A DNA stretch of 64,000 bases, taken from NCBI RefSeq assembly GCF_000189775.2, contig NC_015555.1, forward strand, positions 879,001-943,000, written 5' to 3'. Below are positions 37,185 to 45,985 of the stretch, one piece after another. Within the stretch, counting starts at the first letter, position 1, and each line of letters opens with the position of its first letter. The notes under the pieces are model-generated. The model was not told where the DNA came from and did no database searches. It saw nothing but the letters and a program-made list of their open reading frames with translations. The translations under genes and the position numbers were made by a program. The DNA is from Thermoanaerobacterium xylanolyticum LX-11. GTDB lineage: Bacteria > Bacillota > Thermoanaerobacteria > Thermoanaerobacterales > Thermoanaerobacteraceae.

Positions 37185-37766
37185 ATGAAGAAAGTTTTAG
37201 TTGCAGATGATACTAAGAATATTAGAATGCTTCTTACTACTTGCCTTGAATCCGAAGGATATAATGTTATAACGGCTAAAGATGGTGAAGAAGCGCTTGA
37301 AATATTGAAAAATGGAGATGTAGAGCTTGCGTTTATAGATATTAAAATGCCGCTTTTAAGTGGCACCGAAGTTTTAAGAAAGATAAGGTCTTGTGGGATA
37401 ACAACGCCTGTAATAATAATAACGGCATTTGCTACGATAAAAAATGCGATCGAGTGTACAAAATTAGGTGCTGTAGAATATATACAAAAACCATTTACTG
37501 TAAAAAGAGTTAAATCTGTTTTAGAAAAAATGATTGCTGAACATGAAAAAACAAAAGAAAATGATACAAATAATTTAATAAACGAAATAGAAAAATTAAT
37601 TGATGATGATAATTTCATTGAAGCACTGGATATGCTTAAAAAATCTAAGGTTAATCCAGACGATCCGAGATTTTACCTTTTGTACTATAAGATATATGAT
37701 GGCTTAGGTGATAAAGAGATGTCTCACAAATTTTTGAAAGCATATAAAATTTTTAATGAAGGCTAA
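37185..37766 (+). CDS. Receiver-domain response regulator without DNA-binding domain
   Basis: 193 residues. An N-terminal receiver (1-120) has acidic pocket Asp8/Asp9, phospho-acceptor Asp52 in LAFIDIKMPLLSG, Thr in IITAFA and Lys in IQKPF. The C-terminal about 60 residues (NNLINEIEKLIDDDNFIEALDMLKK...) are helical and TPR-like, with no helix-turn-helix. Output is therefore probably by protein contact. Cognate kinase just upstream; the diguanylate cyclase gene follows after 124 bp. Confidence 0.88.
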   Translation: MKKVLVADDTKNIRMLLTTCLESEGYNVITAKDGEEALEILKNGDVELAFIDIKMPLLSGTEVLRKIRSCGITTPVIIITAFATIKNAIECTKLGAVEYIQKPFTVKRVKSVLEKMIAEHEKTKENDTNNLINEIEKLIDDDNFIEALDMLKKSKVNPDDPRFYLLYYKIYDGLGDKEMSHKFLKAYKIFNEG

Positions 37767-37890
37767 AGTGTGAAATTATAAAGTCGTCTTATGTCAAATT
37801 ATTGTGCTTTTGGTTAAATAGTGTATAATATCATTAAGGAAAATTTTCATTAAATGATATATTTATAGACTAGATGGTTGGGGGTACTTG

Positions 37891-39903
37891 ATGATGGATA
37901 CTATTTTCCAAAAGGAGATCCTAATTGTAGAGGACAGTAAACTTAACGCACAAATAGCGGCAGATATTTTAGAAAGATATGGATACAAGACTGAAATAGT
38001 ATTTTCTGGGGAAAAGGCTATTGAAAAAATAATAAGCAATGAAAAAAGTCCAGATTTGATTTTGATGGATATTGAGCTTAGCGGAAAGCTTGATGGCATA
38101 GACGCTGCAAAAATAATTGGTAAGCATAAAGACATTCCAATTATATTTTTGACTGCTAATGCCAATAGAGAAATAATGGAAAAAATAAAATCTGTTTCGG
38201 CGTATGGTTACATTTTAAAAGGTGTCGATGAAAGTGTCATTATTTCTCAAATTGAGATGGCTTTTAACTTGTATGAGGCCAGGCATGAGATAAAAAGCAG
38301 AGAAGAAATGTTTCATAGTATGTTTGAAAACCATGATGTAGCTATGATATTGGTTGATGCTGAATCAGGACATATAGTTTATGCGAATAAAGCTGCTTGT
38401 GAATTTTGCAGATATCCTAAAGATATTGTGCAAAACATGGATATTAGGGAAGTTGCAGATTTTTTTGGTGTAGATGGATATGAAAGCTGCTGGGAGATGC
38501 TTAAAAGAGGGTGCAACCCATGTGTATGCATACAAAATGGAGTTAATGGAAGTGAAAAAATAGTAAATGTGTATTCAACAATTATAGATTATCAAGATAA
38601 GAAATTAATTCATTTAATAGTATTTGATATCACTGAAGAATGGGAAATCAAAAGAAAACTTGAATTTTACAGAAAGCTTTTTGAAGATTCTCTAAATGAA
38701 ATTTATATATTTGATGCTGAGACTTTAAAATTTATTTTCGTAAATCGTGGAGCAAGGAAGAATTTGGGTTATTCAGAGGAAGAACTTAAAAAAATGACTC
38801 CTCTTGATATCAAGATAGAATTTACGCTGCAAAGCTTTAAAGAGTTTTTAAAGCCACTTTTAAATGGTAAGCAGATGCAATTAAATATTGAAACAATGCA
38901 TCGAAGAAAAGATGGTTCATTATACCCAGTGGGAATTCATATAGAGCTTATGGAGTATGATGGCGAAAAAGTCTTTGTGGCATTTGTAGCTGACTTGACG
39001 GAGCAAAGGAAAATTGAAAATGATCTTATGGAGAAAAATGAAATTTTAAATACTATAACTGCTTATGCCGGTGATGCTATTATAATGATTGATGGGTATG
39101 GCAAGGTTACTTTTTGGAATCCGGCGGCAGAAAGAATACTCGGCTATTCAAAAGATGAAATATTAGGTAAAGAGTTGCATACATTTATGATATTAGATGA
39201 ACAGTTGTATAGTTCCTACAAAAAGGCGATTGAAAAATTTCGCCATAGCGGTGAAGGAAGCATCGTTGGGAAAACAGTTGAAATGAAAACTGTACATAAA
39301 AAAGGTCATGAGATAGATGTTGAGCTTTCGCTTTCTGTTGTTAAAATTAATGGATCATGGCATGCAATAGGAATAATACGCGATATTAGCGAGCGAAAAA
39401 AATTTGAAGAATTGCTTTATTTAAGATCAGTCACTGATCCCCTTACAGGTATATACAATAGACGTTTCTTTATGGATATACTTGAAAAAGAAGTAGAAAT
39501 GACGAAAAGGAATAAAAAGCCTTTTTCGCTTATCATGTTTGACTTGGATCATTTTAAAAATGTCAATGATTATTTTGGGCATGCAGCAGGTGATATGGTA
39601 CTAAAAAGAGTTGTTGAAATTGTAAAAGAAAGAATACGCAAAACTGATTGTTTTGCCAGATGGGGTGGGGAAGAATTTATTATCTTTTTACCTGAGACTT
39701 CTTTAAATAATGCTTCAGATATAGCAGAAGAACTGAGGTTTAAGATCAGCACTGCAAAATTTGATGGTGTTGGTAATGTTACAGCAAGCTTTGGAGCGAC
39801 TGACTTTAAAGAAAATGATAATATTGATACAGTTCTATTAAGATTAGATAATATGCTTTATGAAGCGAAAAATAATGGACGAAACTGCGTGTGTGTTGGG
39901 TAA
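37891..39903 (+). CDS. Receiver-PAS-PAS-PAS diguanylate cyclase
   Basis: About 670 residues: a receiver (about 8-125, phospho-acceptor Asp60), three PAS regions (about 145-255, 270-375, 395-510) and a GGDEF domain (about 510-670). The active site is GGEEF (about 592), and an inhibitory-site RxxD (RKTD) lies five residues before it, so c-di-GMP feedback is expected. It makes c-di-GMP from two GTP. ATG 37891 or 37894 fits GGGGG. The receiver may be served by the kinase at 35347. Confidence 0.92.
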   Translation: MMDTIFQKEILIVEDSKLNAQIAADILERYGYKTEIVFSGEKAIEKIISNEKSPDLILMDIELSGKLDGIDAAKIIGKHKDIPIIFLTANANREIMEKIKSVSAYGYILKGVDESVIISQIEMAFNLYEARHEIKSREEMFHSMFENHDVAMILVDAESGHIVYANKAACEFCRYPKDIVQNMDIREVADFFGVDGYESCWEMLKRGCNPCVCIQNGVNGSEKIVNVYSTIIDYQDKKLIHLIVFDITEEWEIKRKLEFYRKLFEDSLNEIYIFDAETLKFIFVNRGARKNLGYSEEELKKMTPLDIKIEFTLQSFKEFLKPLLNGKQMQLNIETMHRRKDGSLYPVGIHIELMEYDGEKVFVAFVADLTEQRKIENDLMEKNEILNTITAYAGDAIIMIDGYGKVTFWNPAAERILGYSKDEILGKELHTFMILDEQLYSSYKKAIEKFRHSGEGSIVGKTVEMKTVHKKGHEIDVELSLSVVKINGSWHAIGIIRDISERKKFEELLYLRSVTDPLTGIYNRRFFMDILEKEVEMTKRNKKPFSLIMFDLDHFKNVNDYFGHAAGDMVLKRVVEIVKERIRKTDCFARWGGEEFIIFLPETSLNNASDIAEELRFKISTAKFDGVGNVTASFGATDFKENDNIDTVLLRLDNMLYEAKNNGRNCVCVG

Positions 39904-39915
39904 GATAGAAACAGA

Positions 39916-39956
39916 AGAGAAAGTTGGTTTAATTGGTTAACCTGCTTTCTCTTTTT
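39916..39956 (+). terminator. Terminator of the diguanylate cyclase gene
   Basis: An outer 8-bp stem AGAGAAAG/CTTTCTCT (39916-39923 with 39945-39952) with partial inner pairing and a T tract ending at 39956. Confidence 0.8.
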
Positions 39957-39959
39957 AAT

Positions 39960-40062
39960 GTGCGACCGGCATGTGCGATAACTTGGCGGTGAAAGTCCGC
40001 TGTGGGCTTGACAGTGTGAACCACTATGTGGTGTCCAGAATGAGGCGGAACATGAAGTAGCT
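39960..40062 (+). mobile_element. Group II intron remnant (5' end)
   Basis: The segment opens with GTGCGACC, the typical 5' end of bacterial group II introns, and carries domain I blocks recognisable from them: GCGGTGAAAGTCCGC, GGGCTTGACAGTG.GAACCACT and GTGTCCA..ATGAGGCGGAAC. It stops after about 100 bp; no later domains, reverse transcriptase or 3' end follow, since the NodB deacetylase gene begins at 40074 on the other strand. The intron start lies 3 bp after the T tract of a terminator, the site type favoured by group IIC introns. Confidence 0.65.
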
Positions 40063-40073
40063 AATACTATTGA

Positions 40074-41018
40074 CTATTGATAAGCTTTCATAAGTTCAGA
40101 TACTGTCACAAAAGAATATCCTTTAGATCTGAGTTTTACAATTATCTGTGGCAATGCTGCTAATGTTTCTGAATTACCCTCATGCATAAGAATGACTGAG
40201 CCAGAAGATGATTTTGATACAATTGTATTAATTATATTTGGTATTCCGGGCCTTTTCCAATCATCTGGATCAACAGTCCAAAGCACAACATGAAGTCCCA
40301 ATGCATTTGATATTTTCACGAGAGTATTATTGAATGCTCCATATGGAGGCCTAAATAAATCGGGTTTTACTCCCGTTGTGTTGACGACAATTGCCTGCGT
40401 CTTATAAAGCTCGTCAATCATCTGCTCAGGTGTCATTAAAGGCATATATTTGTGACTGTATGAATGAATACCTATTTCATTGCCATTTTCTGCAATATAC
40501 GTAAGCAAATTAGGATTTTTTTCGGCCATTTTCCCTACAATAAAAAAAGTGGATTTAACATTTAAGCTTTTTAAAACATCTACATATTTTTTAGTAAACT
40601 CTTTTGAAGGTCCATCATCAAATGTAAGTGCCAGTAATTTGTTGGCTTTTTTGTTACTGCTGAATATAGGGGTATTAAGAGGCATTGGGCTTTCAAATAG
40701 TTCATTTCTGTTGCTTCTGTCTACCAGCGATAATATTTCATTATCAGATATTGCGTTTGATGATATTATAGATGTAATTTTACTTGTACTACTTTTAATC
40801 GGATACTCTGTAGAAGTAACAGCAGTTGTTATAGGCTCATTATAACTTTTGCTTGCTTTTTTAGCTTTTATCTTAGATACAATTTTAACAGATTTGACAT
40901 TGTTTGCAGAATTATGTTTGAAAAATAGGCTTTTGCCATAAAAAAAAGTAAATCCTATTATTACTAATATAAGAAAAAGTAAGATAGCTGATTTTTTTGA
41001 CTTAATTAATGTCATCAT
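40074..41018 (-). CDS. NodB-family polysaccharide deacetylase
   Basis: 314 residues: a membrane anchor (about 10-28), a variable linker, then a NodB domain (about 128-310) with TFDDGP (132-137), the metal-binding HSYSHKYM, RPPYGAFN, VLWTVDPDDW and SVILMHEG. It removes acetyl groups from a cell-wall glycan such as peptidoglycan or chitin-like polymer. ATG ATG at 41018/41015 follows CGGAGTG. The gene is complete although its stop abuts the intron remnant. Confidence 0.9.
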   Translation of the reverse strand: MMTLIKSKKSAILLFLILVIIGFTFFYGKSLFFKHNSANNVKSVKIVSKIKAKKASKSYNEPITTAVTSTEYPIKSSTSKITSIISSNAISDNEILSLVDRSNRNELFESPMPLNTPIFSSNKKANKLLALTFDDGPSKEFTKKYVDVLKSLNVKSTFFIVGKMAEKNPNLLTYIAENGNEIGIHSYSHKYMPLMTPEQMIDELYKTQAIVVNTTGVKPDLFRPPYGAFNNTLVKISNALGLHVVLWTVDPDDWKRPGIPNIINTIVSKSSSGSVILMHEGNSETLAALPQIIVKLRSKGYSFVTVSELMKAYQ

Positions 41019-41171
41019 TTATCACTCCGATATACTAAACAAAAGATTACTCTTATAGCATAAACCAAATTACTCTAAAAATCAATTTTTAGAAATATTC
41101 GATAGATGTTTAATAAATAGCCCATCTTTTATAGGTGGGAGATTTTTTACATATCATAAAAATTTAACGAT

Positions 41172-41771
41172 TTAAATAAAAATTTCGTATATACCTAAAA
41201 AGACAATTAAAATTCCAGAGACCAATGGTGCATAATTGCCAAATATTTTGGCTAAGTAAGTATTGCCAAGCATAAAACCTAAAAGAATGGATAATAAACT
41301 GAAAATAATTGTTAATAATGTAGTAAAATATATGTTAAGTCCTGTAATGCTTGCTCCAATTCCCAAACCTAAATTGTTTATTGTTAAACCAAAAGCAAGG
41401 ATAATAGATTCTTTCATATCTATATATTTTGAATTATCCATGTCTGTGATTTTTGAATTAATCAGGATTTCGTAATTATTTTTAAAGTTAAAAGTATCTG
41501 TTTTTCGTTTCTTGTAATAGTCTAAAATAAACCATAGTCCTAACATAATAAGTATAAGACTGCCAACAATATTTGATATGTTTGTGGGTAAAAATCTATT
41601 TATAAGTAATCCTATAGACATTGATAGAAATGTACCAATACCAGATACTAAAGCGATTAGAATATTACTTAATATCCCAATTCTTATTTTTTTAATCCCA
41701 TATGCTATGGCTACAGTAAAGTTATCGATATTTGCTGATATTGAGAATAATAAACTTGATATAACATGCAT
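41172..41771 (-). CDS. ytaF: YtaF/MntP-like sporulation membrane protein
   Basis: 199 residues, about six membrane helices in two repeats. SISANIDNFTVAIAYGIKKIRI and AFGLTINNLGLGIGASITGLN carry the paired Asp/Asn positions of the MntP/YtaF family. MntP exports Mn2+; YtaF is linked to sporulation in Bacillus and its substrate is not settled. It is divergent from metE. Confidence 0.8.
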   Translation of the reverse strand: MHVISSLLFSISANIDNFTVAIAYGIKKIRIGILSNILIALVSGIGTFLSMSIGLLINRFLPTNISNIVGSLILIMLGLWFILDYYKKRKTDTFNFKNNYEILINSKITDMDNSKYIDMKESIILAFGLTINNLGLGIGASITGLNIYFTTLLTIIFSLLSILLGFMLGNTYLAKIFGNYAPLVSGILIVFLGIYEIFI

Positions 41772-42024
41772 AGTAAAACCCCCTATTTTAATATGTCTTT
41801 ATATTATATTCTTCATTTGAGAATTATGTTACGTGAAGCTTATCAAAAAGTTTTGCTATTTGTGACTTAAATAAAATTTTTTTAGGTCAAAAATCGTGTG
41901 AAATAGCAATGAAATGTAGAAATAAAACTTCACTATTTTTTTGAAAGAATGAGTTAGAAAAAGAGAAATAAGTTAGTTCAATTAAATAACTTATCTTCTG
42001 TTTTTGTATTTTGAAAATTCGTTC

Positions 42025-42053
42025 TTGACATATTATTTTCATAATAGTAAAAT
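42025..42053 (+). promoter_or_regulatory. Promoter of the metE riboswitch transcript
   Basis: TTGACA (42025-42030), a 17-nt spacer and TAAAAT (42048-42053), giving a leader of about 270 nt. Confidence 0.75.
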
Positions 42054-42119
42054 AAACATAAATGTTTTTAAAATAGTTGTCATTCATATCTTCAATAAGG
42101 ATATGGAAAGAGATAATTC

Positions 42120-42285
42120 GCATATAAGGTGCTTCTTTAAAAAAGAAGATAATAGGGAATCAAGTGAGAATCTTGAACAGCACCCACTACTGTATTTTGG
42201 ACGAACGTTTCGTATACCACTATCTAAATGATAGGAAGGGAAACAAGTAGGATGAAGATAAGTCAGGAGACCTGCCTTATGTGTA
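42120..42285 (+). promoter_or_regulatory. Cobalamin riboswitch upstream of metE
   Basis: Conserved blocks appear in order: AAGGTGCTTC, AATAGGGAA, AAGTGAGAATCTTG, the B12-box-like AGCACCCACTACTGT, GATAGGAAGG, and AAGTCAGGAGACCTGCC. These are the hallmarks of an AdoCbl-type riboswitch. The aptamer ends about 45 nt before ATG 42329 and the ribosome site AAGGAGG (42315-42321) follows; no strong terminator is seen, which favours control of translation. B12 should switch off this B12-independent enzyme. Confidence 0.9.
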
Positions 42286-42328
42286 AATAAAACCAAATCT
42301 TTGGGAATGAAGATAAGGAGGAAAAATA

Positions 42329-44626
42329 ATGAAAACAACAATAGTAGGTTATCCACGCATTGGAGTAAACCGCGAATTGAAGAAAGTGGTAGAAAAGTAT
42401 TTTAAAGGCGAAATTGGTTTAAGTAAACTTTTTGCAGAATCTAAGCAATTGAGAAAAAAATATTGGTTGGTACAAAAAGAAAAAGGTATAGACTATATTC
42501 CATCTAATGATTTTTCATTTTATGATAACATGTTGGATATGGCATTTCTTTTAAATGTTATTCCTAAAAGGTATAAGCAGTTAGATCTTTTACCTATTGA
42601 TACATATTTTGCTATGGCTAGAGGATATCAAGATATTGAAGAAGATGTAAAAGCTTTACCTATGAAAAAATGGTTTAATACAAATTATCATTATATAGTT
42701 CCTGAAATAGACGATGATACTGAATTTTTTTTAAATGATACAAAACCTTTTGATTTATATAGAGAAGCAAAGGAATTGGGAATAAATACAAGACCTATTA
42801 TAATAGGTATGTTTACATTTTTAAAGTTAGCAAGATTTAACACTAAGAGAACTTTTGAAGAAATTTTATTTGAATTAACAAATACATATATAGAAATTTT
42901 AAAAAAATTTGAGGAATTAGGAACTGAATGGATTCAAATAGATGAACCTATATTGGTAACAGATTTAACGCAAGAAGACATTAATTTATTTAAAATAGCT
43001 TACAAGAAGTTATTGGCCAAAAAAAGAAATACAAAAATATTAATTCAGACGTATTTTGGAGATGTAAGAGATATTTATGAAACGTTGATAGAATTGGATT
43101 TTGATGGATTAGGTTTAGATTTAGTAGAAGGAATAAAAAATGTTGATTTAATAAAAAGATCTGGTTTCCCCTCCAATAAAATTTTATCAGCAGGTATTGT
43201 AAATGGGAAAAATATATGGCGAAATGATTATAAAAAAAGCATGGAATTGATAAGAATATTAGAACAATTTGTTATGCCGGAAAATATATGGCTCAGTACA
43301 TCTTGTTCACTTCTGCATGTTCCGTATACGCTTCTTAATGAAGAAAGTATTGAAGAAAATATAAAAGAATTTTTGGCATTTGCAGAAGAAAAACTGGAAG
43401 AACTTAAGGATTTAAAGAGTTTATGTATTGATTATGACTTTGAGAAGAATGACCTTTATATATTTAATCAACAGGTTTTGAAGAGGAAAATAACAGATTC
43501 ATTAAGTTTTGATGCTGAGATTCGTTCAAATGTTAAAAATTTAAATGAAGAAGATTTTATTCGAAAAGATAAATTTGAAAATCGCATTTTAGTCCAAAAG
43601 GAAAAATTTAAGCTTCCTATTTTGCCAACGACTACTATAGGTTCTTTTCCTCAAACATCTGAGGTGAGAAGAATTCGTCAGCTATGGAGGAAAGGAGAAA
43701 TAACGGAGACTGAATATGAGCAACAATTGCAGAAAAAAATAAAAGAAATAATTGATTTTCAAGAAAAAATAGGGCTTGACGTGCTTGTTCATGGAGAATA
43801 TGAACGAAACGACATGGTTGAGTATTTCGGACAATTATTAGAAGGATTTTTGTTTACACAAAATGGGTGGGTACAATCATATGGAACAAGATGTGTAAAA
43901 CCTCCAATAATATTTGGAGATGTAAAACGAAAGGAACCGATGACAGTCAAATGGATTAAGTTTGCTCAAAAACAAACTGATAAAATTGTAAAAGGAATTT
44001 TAACTGGGCCAATTACTATTTTAAATTGGTCATTTCCGAGAGAAGATTTAGAATTAAGAGAAATAGCATATCAAATTGCTTTAGCTATTAGAGATGAGGT
44101 GTTAGACTTAGAAGCGGCAGGAATTAGAATTATACAAATTGATGAAGCAGCTTTAAGAGAGAAATTACCTTTGAGAAAAAAGGAGTGGAACGACTATTTA
44201 TTTTGGGCTATTCGTGCATTTCGTTTAACTCATGCAAAAGTAAAAACTGAAACTCAAATTCACACACACATGTGTTATAGTGAGTTTTCAGATATTATAA
44301 AAGAAATTGAATCTATGGATGTAGATGTGATTTCTATTGAGGCGGCACGTTCAGATTTTTCAATATTAGACTTATTTAAGGAAAATAATTTTAAACCAGA
44401 GGTAGGACCAGGGATATATGATATTCATTCACCACGAGTTCCATCGCAAAGAGAGCTGGAAGAATTGATTGAAATTATGATTAGAAAATTGGATATAAAC
44501 AAATTATGGATAAACCCGGATTGTGGTTTAAAAACAAGAGAAGATGAAGAAGCAAAATTGAGCCTTATCAATATGGTTAATGCTGCTAAATCGATCCGAA
44601 TGAGGGTAAAGAGCTATCCTTTTTAG
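42329..44626 (+). CDS. metE: Cobalamin-independent methionine synthase
   Basis: 765 residues, full length. It transfers a methyl group from 5-methyltetrahydropteroyl-triglutamate to homocysteine. The N-terminal half opens with TTIVGYPRIG; the catalytic half has PTTTIGSFPQT, GLDVLVHGEYERNDMVEYF, the zinc-binding HTHMCYSEF (about 643-651) and NPDCGLKTR (about 728-736). Control by the upstream B12 riboswitch implies that B12 or a B12-dependent MetH is available at times. Confidence 0.97.
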   Translation: MKTTIVGYPRIGVNRELKKVVEKYFKGEIGLSKLFAESKQLRKKYWLVQKEKGIDYIPSNDFSFYDNMLDMAFLLNVIPKRYKQLDLLPIDTYFAMARGYQDIEEDVKALPMKKWFNTNYHYIVPEIDDDTEFFLNDTKPFDLYREAKELGINTRPIIIGMFTFLKLARFNTKRTFEEILFELTNTYIEILKKFEELGTEWIQIDEPILVTDLTQEDINLFKIAYKKLLAKKRNTKILIQTYFGDVRDIYETLIELDFDGLGLDLVEGIKNVDLIKRSGFPSNKILSAGIVNGKNIWRNDYKKSMELIRILEQFVMPENIWLSTSCSLLHVPYTLLNEESIEENIKEFLAFAEEKLEELKDLKSLCIDYDFEKNDLYIFNQQVLKRKITDSLSFDAEIRSNVKNLNEEDFIRKDKFENRILVQKEKFKLPILPTTTIGSFPQTSEVRRIRQLWRKGEITETEYEQQLQKKIKEIIDFQEKIGLDVLVHGEYERNDMVEYFGQLLEGFLFTQNGWVQSYGTRCVKPPIIFGDVKRKEPMTVKWIKFAQKQTDKIVKGILTGPITILNWSFPREDLELREIAYQIALAIRDEVLDLEAAGIRIIQIDEAALREKLPLRKKEWNDYLFWAIRAFRLTHAKVKTETQIHTHMCYSEFSDIIKEIESMDVDVISIEAARSDFSILDLFKENNFKPEVGPGIYDIHSPRVPSQRELEELIEIMIRKLDINKLWINPDCGLKTREDEEAKLSLINMVNAAKSIRMRVKSYPF

Positions 44627-44648
44627 GATAGCTTTTAGTTTTTTTTAA
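44612..44648 (+). terminator. Terminator overlapping the metE stop codon
   Basis: An 8-bp stem (44612-44619 with 44626-44633) includes the end of the metE stop codon (44624-44626) and is followed by a T-rich tract. Confidence 0.75.
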
Positions 44649-44711
44649 ACCTGTTTTTTGCAAGTAACTTTTTATGATAGCAGTTACTTGAATACTCTTC
44701 AATAGCTACTA

Positions 44712-45863
44712 TTATAAAATTAAGAATGTTGATGCAAGAATTGTAATAGGAATAGCAATCATTAATCCTATGCTTCCAGCTAATGTTTTTAATATTTCTG
44801 CTGCAATAATATCTTGGTTAAGAACAGTTGAAATTGAATTTATGTATGGCATAATCATAATTATTATATACATTGAGCCACCAACATAAGCAAGGATTAA
44901 AGTGTTAGCCATAGTTCCCATTATGTCTTTTCCTACATTTAAACCAGATTTTATTAATTCTATTGCAGTTATTTTATGTCTTGCCTCTTTTATTTCAAAT
45001 ATAGCTGAAGCTATTGACATACTTACATCCATTACTGCACCCAAAGCACCCATAATAACACTTGCAAAATAAATTCCTGTTAGATTAATGTTGTTGTTTT
45101 GAGTTATATTAATCATTGATTGTATCTCTTCATCTGTAAAGCCATTAACTCTTATCATGGAATTTAGAAAAATAACTATTGCACCGGCTACTAACACTCC
45201 ACTTGAAGTACCAATAATAGCAGATAATGTTTTTCTGTTATATCCACTTATTACAAGTAAATTTATTATTACCAGTATAATACAAATTATAGAAGTTACT
45301 ATAATTGAATTGTAACCATATAGTATTAAAGGTATGAGAATTTTAATTATTGTATATCCAGTTAAAAATAATGTAATGATTGACTTTAAACCTTTTATGC
45401 CACCTAAAAGAATTAACAAAATTATAAAAACCAAAGACAACTTGAATAAATATTTATCTCTCACAATTTCATAAATATATGCACTTTTTATGTTTCCATT
45501 AGAATCAAGATTTAAATATACAATAACTTCATCTCCAATTTTTGCATACTCCTGATTATTGTATTGTGAAGTGCTTGTAAATCCCGCAACAAGGTTAGGA
45601 ACTGTTATTATTTTACCTTTGTATTTTCCTGATAAAAGTTCTATATCCACATTACAATATTGAGAATTATTATTTTCAACTTTAGAACTTATTTTTATAA
45701 TTTTTCCATATATTTCTCCAGCATTCGTAGTGTTGGAATTATTTCTATTATTTGAAGAAACTTTTAATATTACAAATGCAATAAATAATATAGTAGTTAT
45801 AATGATTATGTAGAAAATTACAGTCATTATTAAATTTGCAAAATTTCTCATTATATTAAGCAA
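44712..45863 (-). CDS. YibE/F family membrane protein
   Basis: About 383 residues: an N-terminal helix, an extracytoplasmic OB-like region (about 50-135), then seven or so helices with GAIVIFLNSMIRVNGFTDEE and GAVMDVSMSIASAIFEI, the YibE/F signature. The transport substrate is unknown. The start is unsure: GTG 45872 overlaps the AGAAGG ribosome site, TTG 45863 spaces best, and ATG 45851 is possible. Confidence 0.82.
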   Translation of the reverse strand: MLNIMRNFANLIMTVIFYIIIITTILFIAFVILKVSSNNRNNSNTTNAGEIYGKIIKISSKVENNNSQYCNVDIELLSGKYKGKIITVPNLVAGFTSTSQYNNQEYAKIGDEVIVYLNLDSNGNIKSAYIYEIVRDKYLFKLSLVFIILLILLGGIKGLKSIITLFLTGYTIIKILIPLILYGYNSIIVTSIICIILVIINLLVISGYNRKTLSAIIGTSSGVLVAGAIVIFLNSMIRVNGFTDEEIQSMINITQNNNINLTGIYFASVIMGALGAVMDVSMSIASAIFEIKEARHKITAIELIKSGLNVGKDIMGTMANTLILAYVGGSMYIIIMIMPYINSISTVLNQDIIAAEILKTLAGSIGLMIAIPITILASTFLIL

Positions 45864-45914
45864 TTTATTCACCTTCTAAATCAAAAACAATTTATTGTAT
45901 TGAAATCATGAATT

Positions 45915-45968
45915 TTTATAATTTGTTTACATCTTATTAACAATTTGTACATATATTCATGATAATAT
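45915..45968 (+). promoter_or_regulatory. PhoP-box-like promoter of PIG-L copy B
   Basis: TTTATA (45915-45920), TTTACA (45926-45931), TTAACA (45937-45942) and TACATA (45948-45953), each separated by exactly 5 nt, then 9 nt and a -10 TAATAT (45963-45968). Confidence 0.7.
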
Positions 45969-45985
45969 TTTATTATAAATTTGCC

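Noticed and set aside
37185-37766. Receiver protein as KdpE
   Set aside because: It has no winged-helix DNA-binding domain, and its neighbour kinase is not KdpD-like.
41120-41160. CCCATC/GGTGGG hairpin with T tract between the NodB and ytaF genes
   Set aside because: Its T tract is on the + strand, where no gene ends, so it cannot be called a terminator with confidence.
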